Shown one piece after another: positions 52,165 to 59,334 of a stretch of 64,000 nt of DNA. Both the position numbers and the translations under genes were made by a program. The stretch comes from Longibacter sp051155795. Lineage in GTDB: Bacteria > Bacteroidota > Rhodothermia > Rhodothermales > Salinibacteraceae. Within the stretch, counting starts at the first letter, position 1; the number at the start of each line of letters is the position of its first letter. A model generated the notes under the pieces. The model searched no databases. It was not told the origin of the DNA and saw only the letters and a list, made by a program, of their open reading frames with translations. The stretch lies in the NCBI RefSeq assembly GCF_051155795.1, contig NZ_DAXETW010000005.1, positions 1 to 64,000 on the forward strand, read 5' to 3'.

Positions 52165-53049
52165 TTACAGTCCCGAGAGCGTACGATACACATCTCCCTC
52201 CGTAATCGACGGGACTTCGAGATCTGGATGGCCGCTGACGTCCATCACCAGCGGTCCTCGATAGGCGTCGATGACCGTTTCGACGTGGAGGTAGTCCATC
52301 GAGATGGCTTCCGCGGCCTTCATGGAGAGGTCCAGCAGGCGGTCCCAGCGCCAGATTCGTACACCCTCGATGGACGAGTACGTATCCGGGTGTTCGGCGA
52401 GAAGTCCATCGCGGTCGTGGGCCGGGTGCATTCGGCCCGATGCCATGTCGATCCCCGCACAGAGGGCGCCGGCCTGTAAGGTTGCCCGTCCGTCGGACGT
52501 GTCCGTCGGGATGCGGGCAAGGGCGAATTTCGGGTCGCCGCAGTACGTTATGATACGAACGTACGACAGACCGCGCGGATAGATCTGGTAGAACATGTCA
52601 TCGATCGTGCAGCGATATTCGGCGAGGATGCCTTGCGCTGCCGTCGGCGACATTCCGGAGACGGCGTTTTCCATGAGCCGCACTATGTCCCGCTCGGAAA
52701 GAATGCGTCCTATCGGAGTTCGCCATTCGACCGCACCGCTCGATTCGACTTTCTTCAGGAGGACGGCCTTCCAGGCCGGTGCGGCGCCGATCGGCTTCAA
52801 GACGAAGGTCGGCAGATCCCGCAACGCAGACCACGCGCTCTCGACCTCCTCAGGGCGTGTTATCCTCGCGTATGTGTCAGGCACCGGCAAACCGGCGTCT
52901 TCTAGCAGTGATTTCGGAAGACGGGTTGGCTCGTTCTCAGATGGCGTATCGGCGGCGGCAGACGCGCCCCCACTGAGAACGCCTAACGTGGGATCGATCC
53001 GCTCGTGTGCCACCGTTTTCTTGCCTCGCCCGTGTCCGTATGCATTCAT
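52165..53049 (-). CDS. ATP-grasp-like protein (sugar-transfer/alpha-L-glutamate-ligase-related) with altered metal site
   Basis: This 294-residue protein has an ATP-grasp pattern: the first Lys strand FVLKPIGAAPAWKAVLLKKV near 85, a specificity region YRCTIDDMFYQIYPRGLSYVRI near 145, then HPDTYSSIEGVRIWRWDRLLD near 220. The last strand, LVMDVSGHPDLEV, stands where ExN-type metal ligands are expected. There Asp and Ser replace the canonical Glu/Asn, so catalysis may be altered. It is divergent from abgT across a 362-bp regulatory region with tandem 11-mers. A role in making or modifying a glutamyl or sugar-linked metabolite is conjecture. Confidence 0.6.
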   Translation of the reverse strand: MNAYGHGRGKKTVAHERIDPTLGVLSGGASAAADTPSENEPTRLPKSLLEDAGLPVPDTYARITRPEEVESAWSALRDLPTFVLKPIGAAPAWKAVLLKKVESSGAVEWRTPIGRILSERDIVRLMENAVSGMSPTAAQGILAEYRCTIDDMFYQIYPRGLSYVRIITYCGDPKFALARIPTDTSDGRATLQAGALCAGIDMASGRMHPAHDRDGLLAEHPDTYSSIEGVRIWRWDRLLDLSMKAAEAISMDYLHVETVIDAYRGPLVMDVSGHPDLEVPSITEGDVYRTLSGL

Positions 53050-53117
53050 CTCGGAAACTCGATATGACGAAAAAGCAGTCGGCCGGACGCTTCCGCGCCG
53101 GCGTCAGCCCGTGTACG

Positions 53118-53133
53118 TGCGAACCACGTACCA
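53118..53133 (-). promoter_or_regulatory. Sigma-54-like element before the ATP-grasp gene
   Basis: On the minus strand TGGTACGTGGTTCGCA has GG-N10-GC spacing with TGGTAC for TGGCAC and TCGCA for TTGCA. It is about 70 bp before the start codon. Bare GG-N10-GC matches are common in GC-rich DNA, so this rests on the extra matching bases. Confidence 0.35.
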
Positions 53134-53221
53134 CTCTTGGAATCGCTTCCTCTGGACGTCTCTCCGTCCGCAGAACCGCGTCTTAAACGCAACGCCCGAA
53201 GAAAAAGTGTCATCTTTAGAC

Positions 53222-53256
53222 CCTGTGAGACGCCTGTGACACGTCAGATGACACAC
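53222..53256. promoter_or_regulatory. Tandem 11-mer sites related to the TGTCTCA boxes
   Basis: CCTGTGAGACG (53222-53232) is followed directly by CCTGTGACACG (53233-53243), differing at one base. A third looser copy (GATGACACACG) ends at 53257. On the minus strand the first reads CGTCTCACAGG, identical to the 11 bases at 39939-39949 upstream of the histidine kinase. It lies between divergent ATP-grasp and abgT genes. Confidence 0.5.
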
Positions 53257-53297
53257 GTATCGGAATATGCCGACGTACTCCACCAACAAAGTGCGGT

Positions 53298-53313
53298 CGG
53301 CACCGTGCGCGCA
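53298..53313 (+). promoter_or_regulatory. Sigma-54-like element before abgT
   Basis: CGGCACCGTGCGCGCA has GG at 53299-53300 and GC at 53311-53312, with CGGCAC for TGGCAC and GCGCA for TTGCA. If used, transcription would start near 53324, right at the leader hairpin. Confidence 0.3.
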
Positions 53314-53323
53314 CCATGCTCGA

Positions 53324-53352
53324 GGGAAGTCGCGTATCGCACTTCCCTTTTT
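53324..53352 (+). terminator. Intrinsic terminator inside the abgT leader
   Basis: GGGAAGT (53324-53330) pairs with ACTTCCC (53341-53347), extended by GCG/CGC around a TAT loop, followed by TTTTT (53348-53352). It reads toward abgT, 60 bp before its ATG, and no plus-strand gene lies upstream within 3 kb. It therefore either attenuates abgT or ends a short RNA. A second hairpin, TATCGCAC (53335-53342) with GTGCGATA (53360-53367), is mutually exclusive with it. Confidence 0.75.
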
Positions 53353-53411
53353 CGGTGACGTGCGATATACTACCGGGGCGTCTGTTCTCATTTCCGCATG
53401 TCTCGCTACGC

Positions 53412-54941
53412 ATGAGCACCTCAACCACTGCCGAGTCGTGGAGCGACCGGCTCCTCGATCGTGTCGAACGCACCGGTAACGCCCTGCCGGACCCGGTCAC
53501 GCTCTTCTTTATTTTCATCGGGATCGTGATGATCGCCTCCTGGCTTGCCTCGGCCACCGGCGTCAGTGCCGTTCATCCGGGCACTGGCGAGACCATCACC
53601 GTGGACAACCTGTTCTCCTCCGAGAACATCCGGCGCCTGTTTGTGGAAATGCCGGAAACGTTCGCGGCCTTTCCTCCGCTTGGCCTGGTGCTCGTCGTGA
53701 TGCTCGGAATCGGCGTGGCCGACAAGTCGGGCCTCATCAGCGCCGCCCTAAGCGCGTTCGTAAGGTCCGTCCCCGACGCGGCGCTTACGGCAGCGCTGGT
53801 CTTCGCCGGGATCATGTCGAGTCTCGCCGTGGACGCCGGCTACGTCGTCGTTATTCCACTCGGTGCCGTCCTGTTCTACGGTGCGGGACGCCATCCGCTG
53901 GCCGGACTCGCCGCAGCATTCGCCGGTGTGTCCGCCGGCTTCAGCGCCAACCTGTCGCTCACGTCCCTCGATCCGCTGCTCGCCGGGTTTACAGAGCCCG
54001 CCGCCCGCTTGATCGACAGCGGGTATTCCGTCGACGCCACGGCCAACTACTACATCATGATCGCGCTCGTGCCGGTCTTCATGGTCGCGGGCGTGTGGGT
54101 CACCGAGCGCATCGTCGAGCCTCGACTGGGCGTCTACGACCCGCCGGACGACCTGGACGCGGATTCGTCCCACGACCTGTCCGGCGAAGAGCGGCGGGGG
54201 CTTCGGGTTGCGGGAATCGTGTTCGCTGTGGTCGCGGCAGGTGTGGCCATGCTCGTGATACCGGAGGGCGCTCCCCTACGCGGCTCAGCCGGATCGCTCG
54301 ATCCGTTTTATGAAAGCATCGTCGCCCTCATGGTCGTGCTGTTCTTTCTCCCGGGCCTCGCGTTCGGCATGTCGACTGGCAAGATCGAATCCGACAAGGA
54401 CGTGGCGGAGATGATGGCCGATACGATGTCGGATATGGGGGCGTACATCGTCCTGGCCTTCGCCGCTGCGCACTTCATCGCCATGTTCAGCTGGTCGAAC
54501 CTCGGGTCTGTCGTCGCCATCACGGGCGCCAGCGGTCTGGAGGCGGTCGGCTTCACGGGCATCCCGCTCGTGGTGTCCTTCATATTCGTGTCCGCCCTCA
54601 TCAATATGTTCGTCGGAAGTGCGTCGGCGAAATGGGCGATCCTGGCACCGATCTTCGTTCCGATGCTGATGCTGCTCGGCTATTCACCGGAAACGACGCA
54701 GGCGGCCTACCGGATCGGAGACGCCTTCACCAACATTCTGACGCCCCTCCTTCCGTACTTCCCCCTGGTAATCATCTTTGCCCAGCGATACGTGAAGGAC
54801 AGCGGTATCGGCTCGATCGTGGCGCTTATGCTCCCCTACTCGATTGTCTTCGGAATTGTCAGCACCACGACACTGGTTCTGTGGATCATCTTCGGCCTTC
54901 CGCTCGGCCCGGGCGTTCCGCTCGAGTACGTGTCCCCGTAG
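53412..54941 (+). CDS. abgT: AbgT-family (p-aminobenzoyl-glutamate type) transporter
   Basis: This 509-residue membrane protein has about 11-13 hydrophobic segments. Family features include RTGNALPDPVTLFFIFIGI at the start, DAGYVVVIPLGAVLFYGAGRHP near 145, AGVSAGFSANLSLTSLDPLL near 170 and the late MFVGSASAKWAILAPIFVPM near 400. AbgT-family carriers import p-aminobenzoyl-glutamate or export sulfonamides, driven by ion gradients. The ATG at 53412 fits the family N-terminus; the frame is open to 53316 but runs through the leader terminator. The divergent ATP-grasp gene and structured leader suggest dedicated control. Confidence 0.92.
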   Translation: MSTSTTAESWSDRLLDRVERTGNALPDPVTLFFIFIGIVMIASWLASATGVSAVHPGTGETITVDNLFSSENIRRLFVEMPETFAAFPPLGLVLVVMLGIGVADKSGLISAALSAFVRSVPDAALTAALVFAGIMSSLAVDAGYVVVIPLGAVLFYGAGRHPLAGLAAAFAGVSAGFSANLSLTSLDPLLAGFTEPAARLIDSGYSVDATANYYIMIALVPVFMVAGVWVTERIVEPRLGVYDPPDDLDADSSHDLSGEERRGLRVAGIVFAVVAAGVAMLVIPEGAPLRGSAGSLDPFYESIVALMVVLFFLPGLAFGMSTGKIESDKDVAEMMADTMSDMGAYIVLAFAAAHFIAMFSWSNLGSVVAITGASGLEAVGFTGIPLVVSFIFVSALINMFVGSASAKWAILAPIFVPMLMLLGYSPETTQAAYRIGDAFTNILTPLLPYFPLVIIFAQRYVKDSGIGSIVALMLPYSIVFGIVSTTTLVLWIIFGLPLGPGVPLEYVSP

Positions 54942-55162
54942 ACCGACGGGGAAAGACCGCGAAGCAGCCGGTTTGATGTGAGGGCGAGCGGGTGTGCGGG
55001 TTCTGTGTCATCGTGATAGCGTCCGGGGGTAGCCTGTGCTGATCCCGGGCGCTTGGCGCGTGTGCGAAATTCCGAGGGTGTTCCTTTCACGGCGAATCAC
55101 GACCGTCGGCTCCAGCGTTTTCCTGCGTACATGACGTTTTCTGTCGCCCGCAACGTGAGTCC

Positions 55163-57067
55163 ATGAACGACCTCCTCGCCTCCAAACCTGAGTCGCTTCG
55201 CGAGAAGCTGGACAACCTGCCGCGTGACACGGGGGTCTACAAGCATCTCGACGAGGAGGGAATGGTATTGTACGTAGGGAAAGCGAAGGACCTCCGGAGC
55301 CGCGTCCGATCGTACTTCCAGAACAGCCGCAACCACTCCCGGCGCATCGACGTGATGGTCCGGAAGGCCGCCGACGTCGAGGTCATTGTGACCGATACAG
55401 AGGTGGAGGCGCTGATTCTGGAGAACAACCTGATCAAGGAGCACCAGCCGCGCTACAACGTCAATCTGCGCGACGACAAGACGTATCCGTATATCTGCAT
55501 TAAGAACGAACGCTTTCCACGCGTTTTCAAGACGCGGAAACGCAAGCAGGACGGATCCAAGTACTTCGGTCCGTACACGGATGTCGGGCAGATGAACAAG
55601 ATGATGGACGCCATCCGCTCCGTCTTCCAGCTTCGCACCTGTTCGCTGAAGCTCGACCCCGAGCCGATCGAGGCCGGCAAGTACGACGTCTGCCTCCAGT
55701 ACCACATCGACAACTGCAAGGGCCCGTGCATTGGCGAGCAGTCGCACGAGGACTACATGCAGACGATCGACCAGGTCGAGAAATTGCTGAACGGCCACAC
55801 GCAGGAGCTGATCGACCTGCTCGAGGATGAGATGGAGGAGCAGTCGGAGGACCTGAACTTTGAAGAAGCTGCGCGCCTACGGGACCAGATCTCCGCGCTG
55901 GAAAAGTATTCGCAGCGGCAGAAGATCGTCAGCCAGGACAATGCCGACCGCGACGTCTTCGCCCTGCACGTCGACCGAAACGAGGGGGTGGCGTGTGCGG
56001 TCAAGTTCACCGTTCGGGAAGGGAAAATGATCGGGCGTCGGCACACGTACATTCGGCGGATCGACGGTCGATCGGACGAAGAACTGCTGCTTTCGTACGT
56101 CGAGAAGTATTACACGGAGGCCAACTTCTTCCCCGACGAGGTGCTGCTGTCGGTCGACCCGAACGACCATCCGGCGCAGGACACGCACGCACTCGAACAG
56201 CTTCTGCGGCGAGAAAAGGGCAAACAGGTACCCGTCAAGGTCCCGCAGCGGGGCGACAAAGCGTCGTTGATCCGGATGGCTGCGTCGAACGCGAAACTCC
56301 TGGTCGGCGAATGGAAGACGCAGCAGATGAAGCGCGAGCGCGACCGCATTCCGGAAGCGGTCAAGTCGCTGCGGAAGAACCTGCAGATGGAGGATCTCCC
56401 GCGCCGCATCGACGGAATCGACATCTCGCACCTCGGGGGGACGGAGACGGTCGCCTCTTGCGTCGTCTTCACCGACGGCACGCCGCGGAAGAGCGAGTAC
56501 CGCACGTACAAGATCCGGACGACCGACGAAGGACGTCCCGACGACTTCAAGGCGATGCGGGAAGTCATCCAGCGTCGCTACAGCAAGATCGTAGAGGAAA
56601 ACGGCCCCTGGCCAGATCTACTGGTTGTTGACGGCGGAAAGGGCCAGCTATCCAGTGCCGTCAAGGTTCTGAAGGAAGTGGAGGCGTACGGGAAGTTCCA
56701 GGTGATCGGAATCGCAAAACGTCTGGAGGAGGTGTTCATGCCCGGCGACACGGATCCGGTAATGATCGCGAAAGACGACGTCGCACTCCAGCTCCTCCAG
56801 AAAGTCCGAAATGAGGCACACCGCTTCGCCGTCACGTATCAGCGCAAGCGTCGCAAAAAGAAAACGCTCCACTCCGAGTTGCTCGACATCCACGGCATCG
56901 GTCCGAAGACCGCCAGGGACCTGCTGAACCACTTCGGGTCGGTAACAAAAGTCAAGAACGCCGCCGAGTCTGACATCGCAGAGGTCGTCGGCCCGGCGAA
57001 AGCGGAAACCGTCCGCGCCTATTTCGACGACGTCTCCGAACCCGAAGCGGAGATGGCAGATGGGTGA
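55163..57067 (+). CDS. uvrC: Excinuclease ABC subunit C
   Basis: This 634-residue protein has a GIY-YIG-type nuclease domain (GVYKHLDEEGMVLYVGKAKDLRSRV, about 24-50), a Cys-containing region (CLQYHIDNCKGPCIG), and a UVR/UvrB-binding motif near 210 (LEDEMEEQSEDLNFEEAARLRDQI). The RNase H-like endonuclease domain includes IDGIDISHLGGTETVASCVVF and LVVDGGKGQLSSA, and it ends with helix-hairpin-helix motifs (IHGIGPKTARDLLNHFGSV). It makes both incisions in nucleotide excision repair. It is monocistronic; the preceding 221-bp gap (54942-55162) shows no distinctive element. Confidence 0.97.
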   Translation: MNDLLASKPESLREKLDNLPRDTGVYKHLDEEGMVLYVGKAKDLRSRVRSYFQNSRNHSRRIDVMVRKAADVEVIVTDTEVEALILENNLIKEHQPRYNVNLRDDKTYPYICIKNERFPRVFKTRKRKQDGSKYFGPYTDVGQMNKMMDAIRSVFQLRTCSLKLDPEPIEAGKYDVCLQYHIDNCKGPCIGEQSHEDYMQTIDQVEKLLNGHTQELIDLLEDEMEEQSEDLNFEEAARLRDQISALEKYSQRQKIVSQDNADRDVFALHVDRNEGVACAVKFTVREGKMIGRRHTYIRRIDGRSDEELLLSYVEKYYTEANFFPDEVLLSVDPNDHPAQDTHALEQLLRREKGKQVPVKVPQRGDKASLIRMAASNAKLLVGEWKTQQMKRERDRIPEAVKSLRKNLQMEDLPRRIDGIDISHLGGTETVASCVVFTDGTPRKSEYRTYKIRTTDEGRPDDFKAMREVIQRRYSKIVEENGPWPDLLVVDGGKGQLSSAVKVLKEVEAYGKFQVIGIAKRLEEVFMPGDTDPVMIAKDDVALQLLQKVRNEAHRFAVTYQRKRRKKKTLHSELLDIHGIGPKTARDLLNHFGSVTKVKNAAESDIAEVVGPAKAETVRAYFDDVSEPEAEMADG

Positions 57068-57101
57068 GCCGGTGAGTACATCAGCGCGGTTTTACGTATG
57101 T

Positions 57102-57157
57102 GCGTTGATGCGTTGGGGCGTTGATGCATTGATTCGTTGAGGCGTTGGGGCGTTGGT
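57102..57157. repeat. Octamer array, seven copies of GCGTTGRK-like units
   Basis: Seven consecutive 8-bp units: GCGTTGAT, GCGTTGGG, GCGTTGAT, GCATTGAT, TCGTTGAG, GCGTTGGG, GCGTTGGT. The array abuts the broken end of the transposase remnant in the 584-bp gap after uvrC. Confidence 0.85.
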
Positions 57158-57164
57158 GCGGTTG

Positions 57165-57434
57165 CGTACCCGCGGGACGTCGACCGGCACGCGCTCGGCC
57201 CCGACGCGCACGCGGCCCGGGTTGGAGCCCCAGCGCACGTAACGGCCGCCATGGGGCTTGTGGCGGCTGTAGCGCGGCCCGGCCATCGAGCGCACTTCTT
57301 TGCTCATCAGCGACGTGGCCAGGGCCAGTAAACCATCGATGGCCCGTTCGATCATCGCCAGCTTAACGTCGGGTGGGGCAGCGAGCAGCTCCTCGATCGT
57401 TGCAACGGTCGGCGCTGCCTGCGGCGGTGGTCAT
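57165..57434 (-). mobile_element. Transposase remnant (N-terminal fragment, IS256/mutator-like), frameshifted
   Basis: On the minus strand, ATG at 57434 gives MTTAA, then a one-base shift leads into TVATIEELLAAPPDVKLAMI, ERAIDGLLALATSLMSKEV, YSRHKPHGGRYVRWGSNPGR and VRVGAERVPVDVPRVR. The YRWGSxPG...V.VPRVR pattern is that of mutator-type transposase N-termini, from memory of similar proteins. Homology ends near 57165 where the octamer array begins. The catalytic DDE part is absent, no terminal inverted repeats were found, and the element is dead. Confidence 0.65.
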
Positions 57435-57502
57435 TTTCCAACTAACTTTGAATCTACCCCAGACCATCCCAGAACCCAGAACTCGGAGCTCAAATCCCGG
57501 AA

Positions 57503-57555
57503 CCCTGAACCCTGAACGTTGAACCCTGAACCTTGCCCTGAACCTTGCCCTGAAC
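57503..57555. repeat. Heptamer array, CCCTGAA family
   Basis: Units CCCTGAA, CCCTGAA, CGTTGAA, CCCTGAA then out-of-phase CCTTGCCCTGAA copies. Looser copies (CCCAGAA, CCCAGAC) extend upstream to about 57460. It lies between the transposase remnant and the SpmA-like gene. Confidence 0.8.
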
Positions 57556-57651
57556 GGGCCCCGCATTTCTCTTCTCCATCTCGCTCCGTACCATGAAGGG
57601 CGCCGGGGTGACCCGGCATGTCTCGGATCGTATTGCTGACTCCCTGCGCCC

Positions 57652-58635
57652 ATGCTCAACTACATCTGGGCGGGACTGATCGTGTTCAGTCTCGCCTTCG
57701 CGCTCGTGACGGATGTCACGGAACTCGTTCAGGATCGCTTTCCCAACGAATCCGCGGTTCCGGCCGCCGTCACCTTCCCTCAGGGCTACGACGCCGACGC
57801 CCGACGACAACCGGTCCGGGTCACGTTTGACGACGAGACGTACCGGAGCCGCTTTCCCGAGGATTCGCCCGATTCACTCGCATCCGCCTACGACGGCACG
57901 CTCGTTCAGACGCGCGACGGCCGCCAGATCCGCCTCGAGGCCGGCGCCCTGCCGGAGCCTCTCGCCACGATCCGCTCCTTTCAGGCGGATGAGGATGGAG
58001 ATCCGCTGCGTGCACGCATCGATGGGTCTCCCCGATTCGCATCCGGACCGGTGGCGGTGGATCTGCGCTTCGAGCCCGTCCGATTTCGGAAAATGAACGA
58101 CATTGCGCAGGCGGCTCTGACCTTTGCCGAAACCGGCGCCTCGCTCGCGCTCGGGTTCATCGGCATTCTTGGGTTGATGCTTGGGCTCGTCAAGATCGGG
58201 GAAGAAGCGGGACTCGTTCAGGCGCTCGCACGATTTGTCCAGCCGGTGCTGTCGCCGCTCTTTCCAGGCGTGCCGAAGGATCACCCGGCCCTCGCGAATG
58301 TGACGCTCAACCTGCTCGCGAACGTTTTCGGGCTTGGAAACGCCGCCACACCACTCGGGATCAAAGCGATGGAGGACCTCCAGGAGTTGAACCCGAAGAA
58401 GGAAACCGCGACGGATGACATGGTGATGCTCCTTGCCATGAACACGTCCAGCGTCCAGCTCGTCCCGCCTTCGCTCCTCGTGGCAATCATGGGCCTGCAG
58501 ATCAACCAGCTCTTCTTCTCTATCACGCTGGCGACGCTCTTTTCCAGTATCGCCGGCATCCTGGGTGCCTATGGGCTGAGCCGGCTCCGGCGCTTCCGCC
58601 GCTCGAATCCGATGCTCCAGAAGGACGACGCCTGA
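57652..58635 (+). CDS. spmA: SpmA-like nucleoside-recognition-domain membrane protein with a large insert
   Basis: This 327-residue protein has a first helix at 4-22 (IWAGLIVFSLAFALVTDV), then a hydrophilic insert of about 110 residues. The Gate/nucleoside-recognition segments follow: LTFAETGASLALGFIGILGLMLGLVKIGEEAGL, NLLANVFGLGNAATPLGIKAME, MVMLLAMNTSSVQLVPPSL. Standard SpmA has about 200 residues without the insert. In Bacillus SpmA/SpmB act in spore maturation, but non-sporulating phyla carry the pair with unknown transport-like roles. It is followed 68 bp later by spmB. Confidence 0.88.
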   Translation: MLNYIWAGLIVFSLAFALVTDVTELVQDRFPNESAVPAAVTFPQGYDADARRQPVRVTFDDETYRSRFPEDSPDSLASAYDGTLVQTRDGRQIRLEAGALPEPLATIRSFQADEDGDPLRARIDGSPRFASGPVAVDLRFEPVRFRKMNDIAQAALTFAETGASLALGFIGILGLMLGLVKIGEEAGLVQALARFVQPVLSPLFPGVPKDHPALANVTLNLLANVFGLGNAATPLGIKAMEDLQELNPKKETATDDMVMLLAMNTSSVQLVPPSLLVAIMGLQINQLFFSITLATLFSSIAGILGAYGLSRLRRFRRSNPMLQKDDA

Positions 58636-58703
58636 GTCTCGCTTCCGCCTCTGTTTCGGCCACGCCCTCCCGATCAAGCCCTGTCATTCCACGCCTTTGC
58701 CCC

Positions 58704-59249
58704 ATGATTGAAGTTCTGCGCGACGTCGTCTCCGTTCTTTCTTACTTCGTTCTTCCCTCCCTGCTCGTCGGGTTTCCGCTATACGGCCTCTACAAAGGGG
58801 TTCGCGTCTACGAAGTGTTCGTCGAGGGAGCCAAAGAAGGCTTCCAGGTGGCCGTCACCATTATTCCGTATCTCATCGCGATCCTCTTCGCGATCGGGAT
58901 GTTTCGTGCGAGCGGTGCCATGGACTTCCTCGTCGACATGCTTGACCCGGTTCTCGCCCTCATTGGCATCCCTGCCGAGGTGGTCCCGATGGGCCTCATC
59001 CGTCCCCTGACCGGATCCGGCTCGGCCGGGCTCGTCGCGGACATGATCCAGCAGTACGGGGAGGACTCGCTCCTCGTGAAAATGGTTGCCACCATGTTCG
59101 GATCGACCGAAACAACGTTCTACGTGATCGCCGTCTACTTCGGCGCTGTGAACATCCGGGAGACGCGCCACGCCGTTCCGGCCGGACTCTTTGCCGATTT
59201 CGTCGGCTTTCTGGCGTCGGTCTACGTCGTGAAGCTACTTTTCGGATAG
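58704..59249 (+). CDS. spmB: SpmB-like nucleoside-recognition-domain membrane protein
   Basis: This 181-residue protein has segments VYEVFVEGAKEGFQVAVTIIPYLIAILFAIGMF, MGLIRPLTGSGSAGLVADMI and MFGSTETTFYVIAVYFGAVNI, which are SpmB signatures. The length fits the family. It forms a pair with the SpmA-like protein, presumably as one membrane complex. It is convergent with the M14 peptidase gene, 85 bp between stops. Confidence 0.9.
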   Translation: MIEVLRDVVSVLSYFVLPSLLVGFPLYGLYKGVRVYEVFVEGAKEGFQVAVTIIPYLIAILFAIGMFRASGAMDFLVDMLDPVLALIGIPAEVVPMGLIRPLTGSGSAGLVADMIQQYGEDSLLVKMVATMFGSTETTFYVIAVYFGAVNIRETRHAVPAGLFADFVGFLASVYVVKLLFG

Positions 59250-59334
59250 CCGGTTGGCCTGGCGTTCGCGCCCACAATCTGCGCAGGCAACGGCCTTCCG
59301 GTGCACCGGTCTTCCCCTGGCACCGACCGCCAGA

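Noticed and set aside
53335..53367. Classic antiterminator for the abgT leader
   Set aside because: Its 3' arm is transcribed after the terminator T-run, so it cannot prevent termination in the usual way; kept only as an alternative structure.
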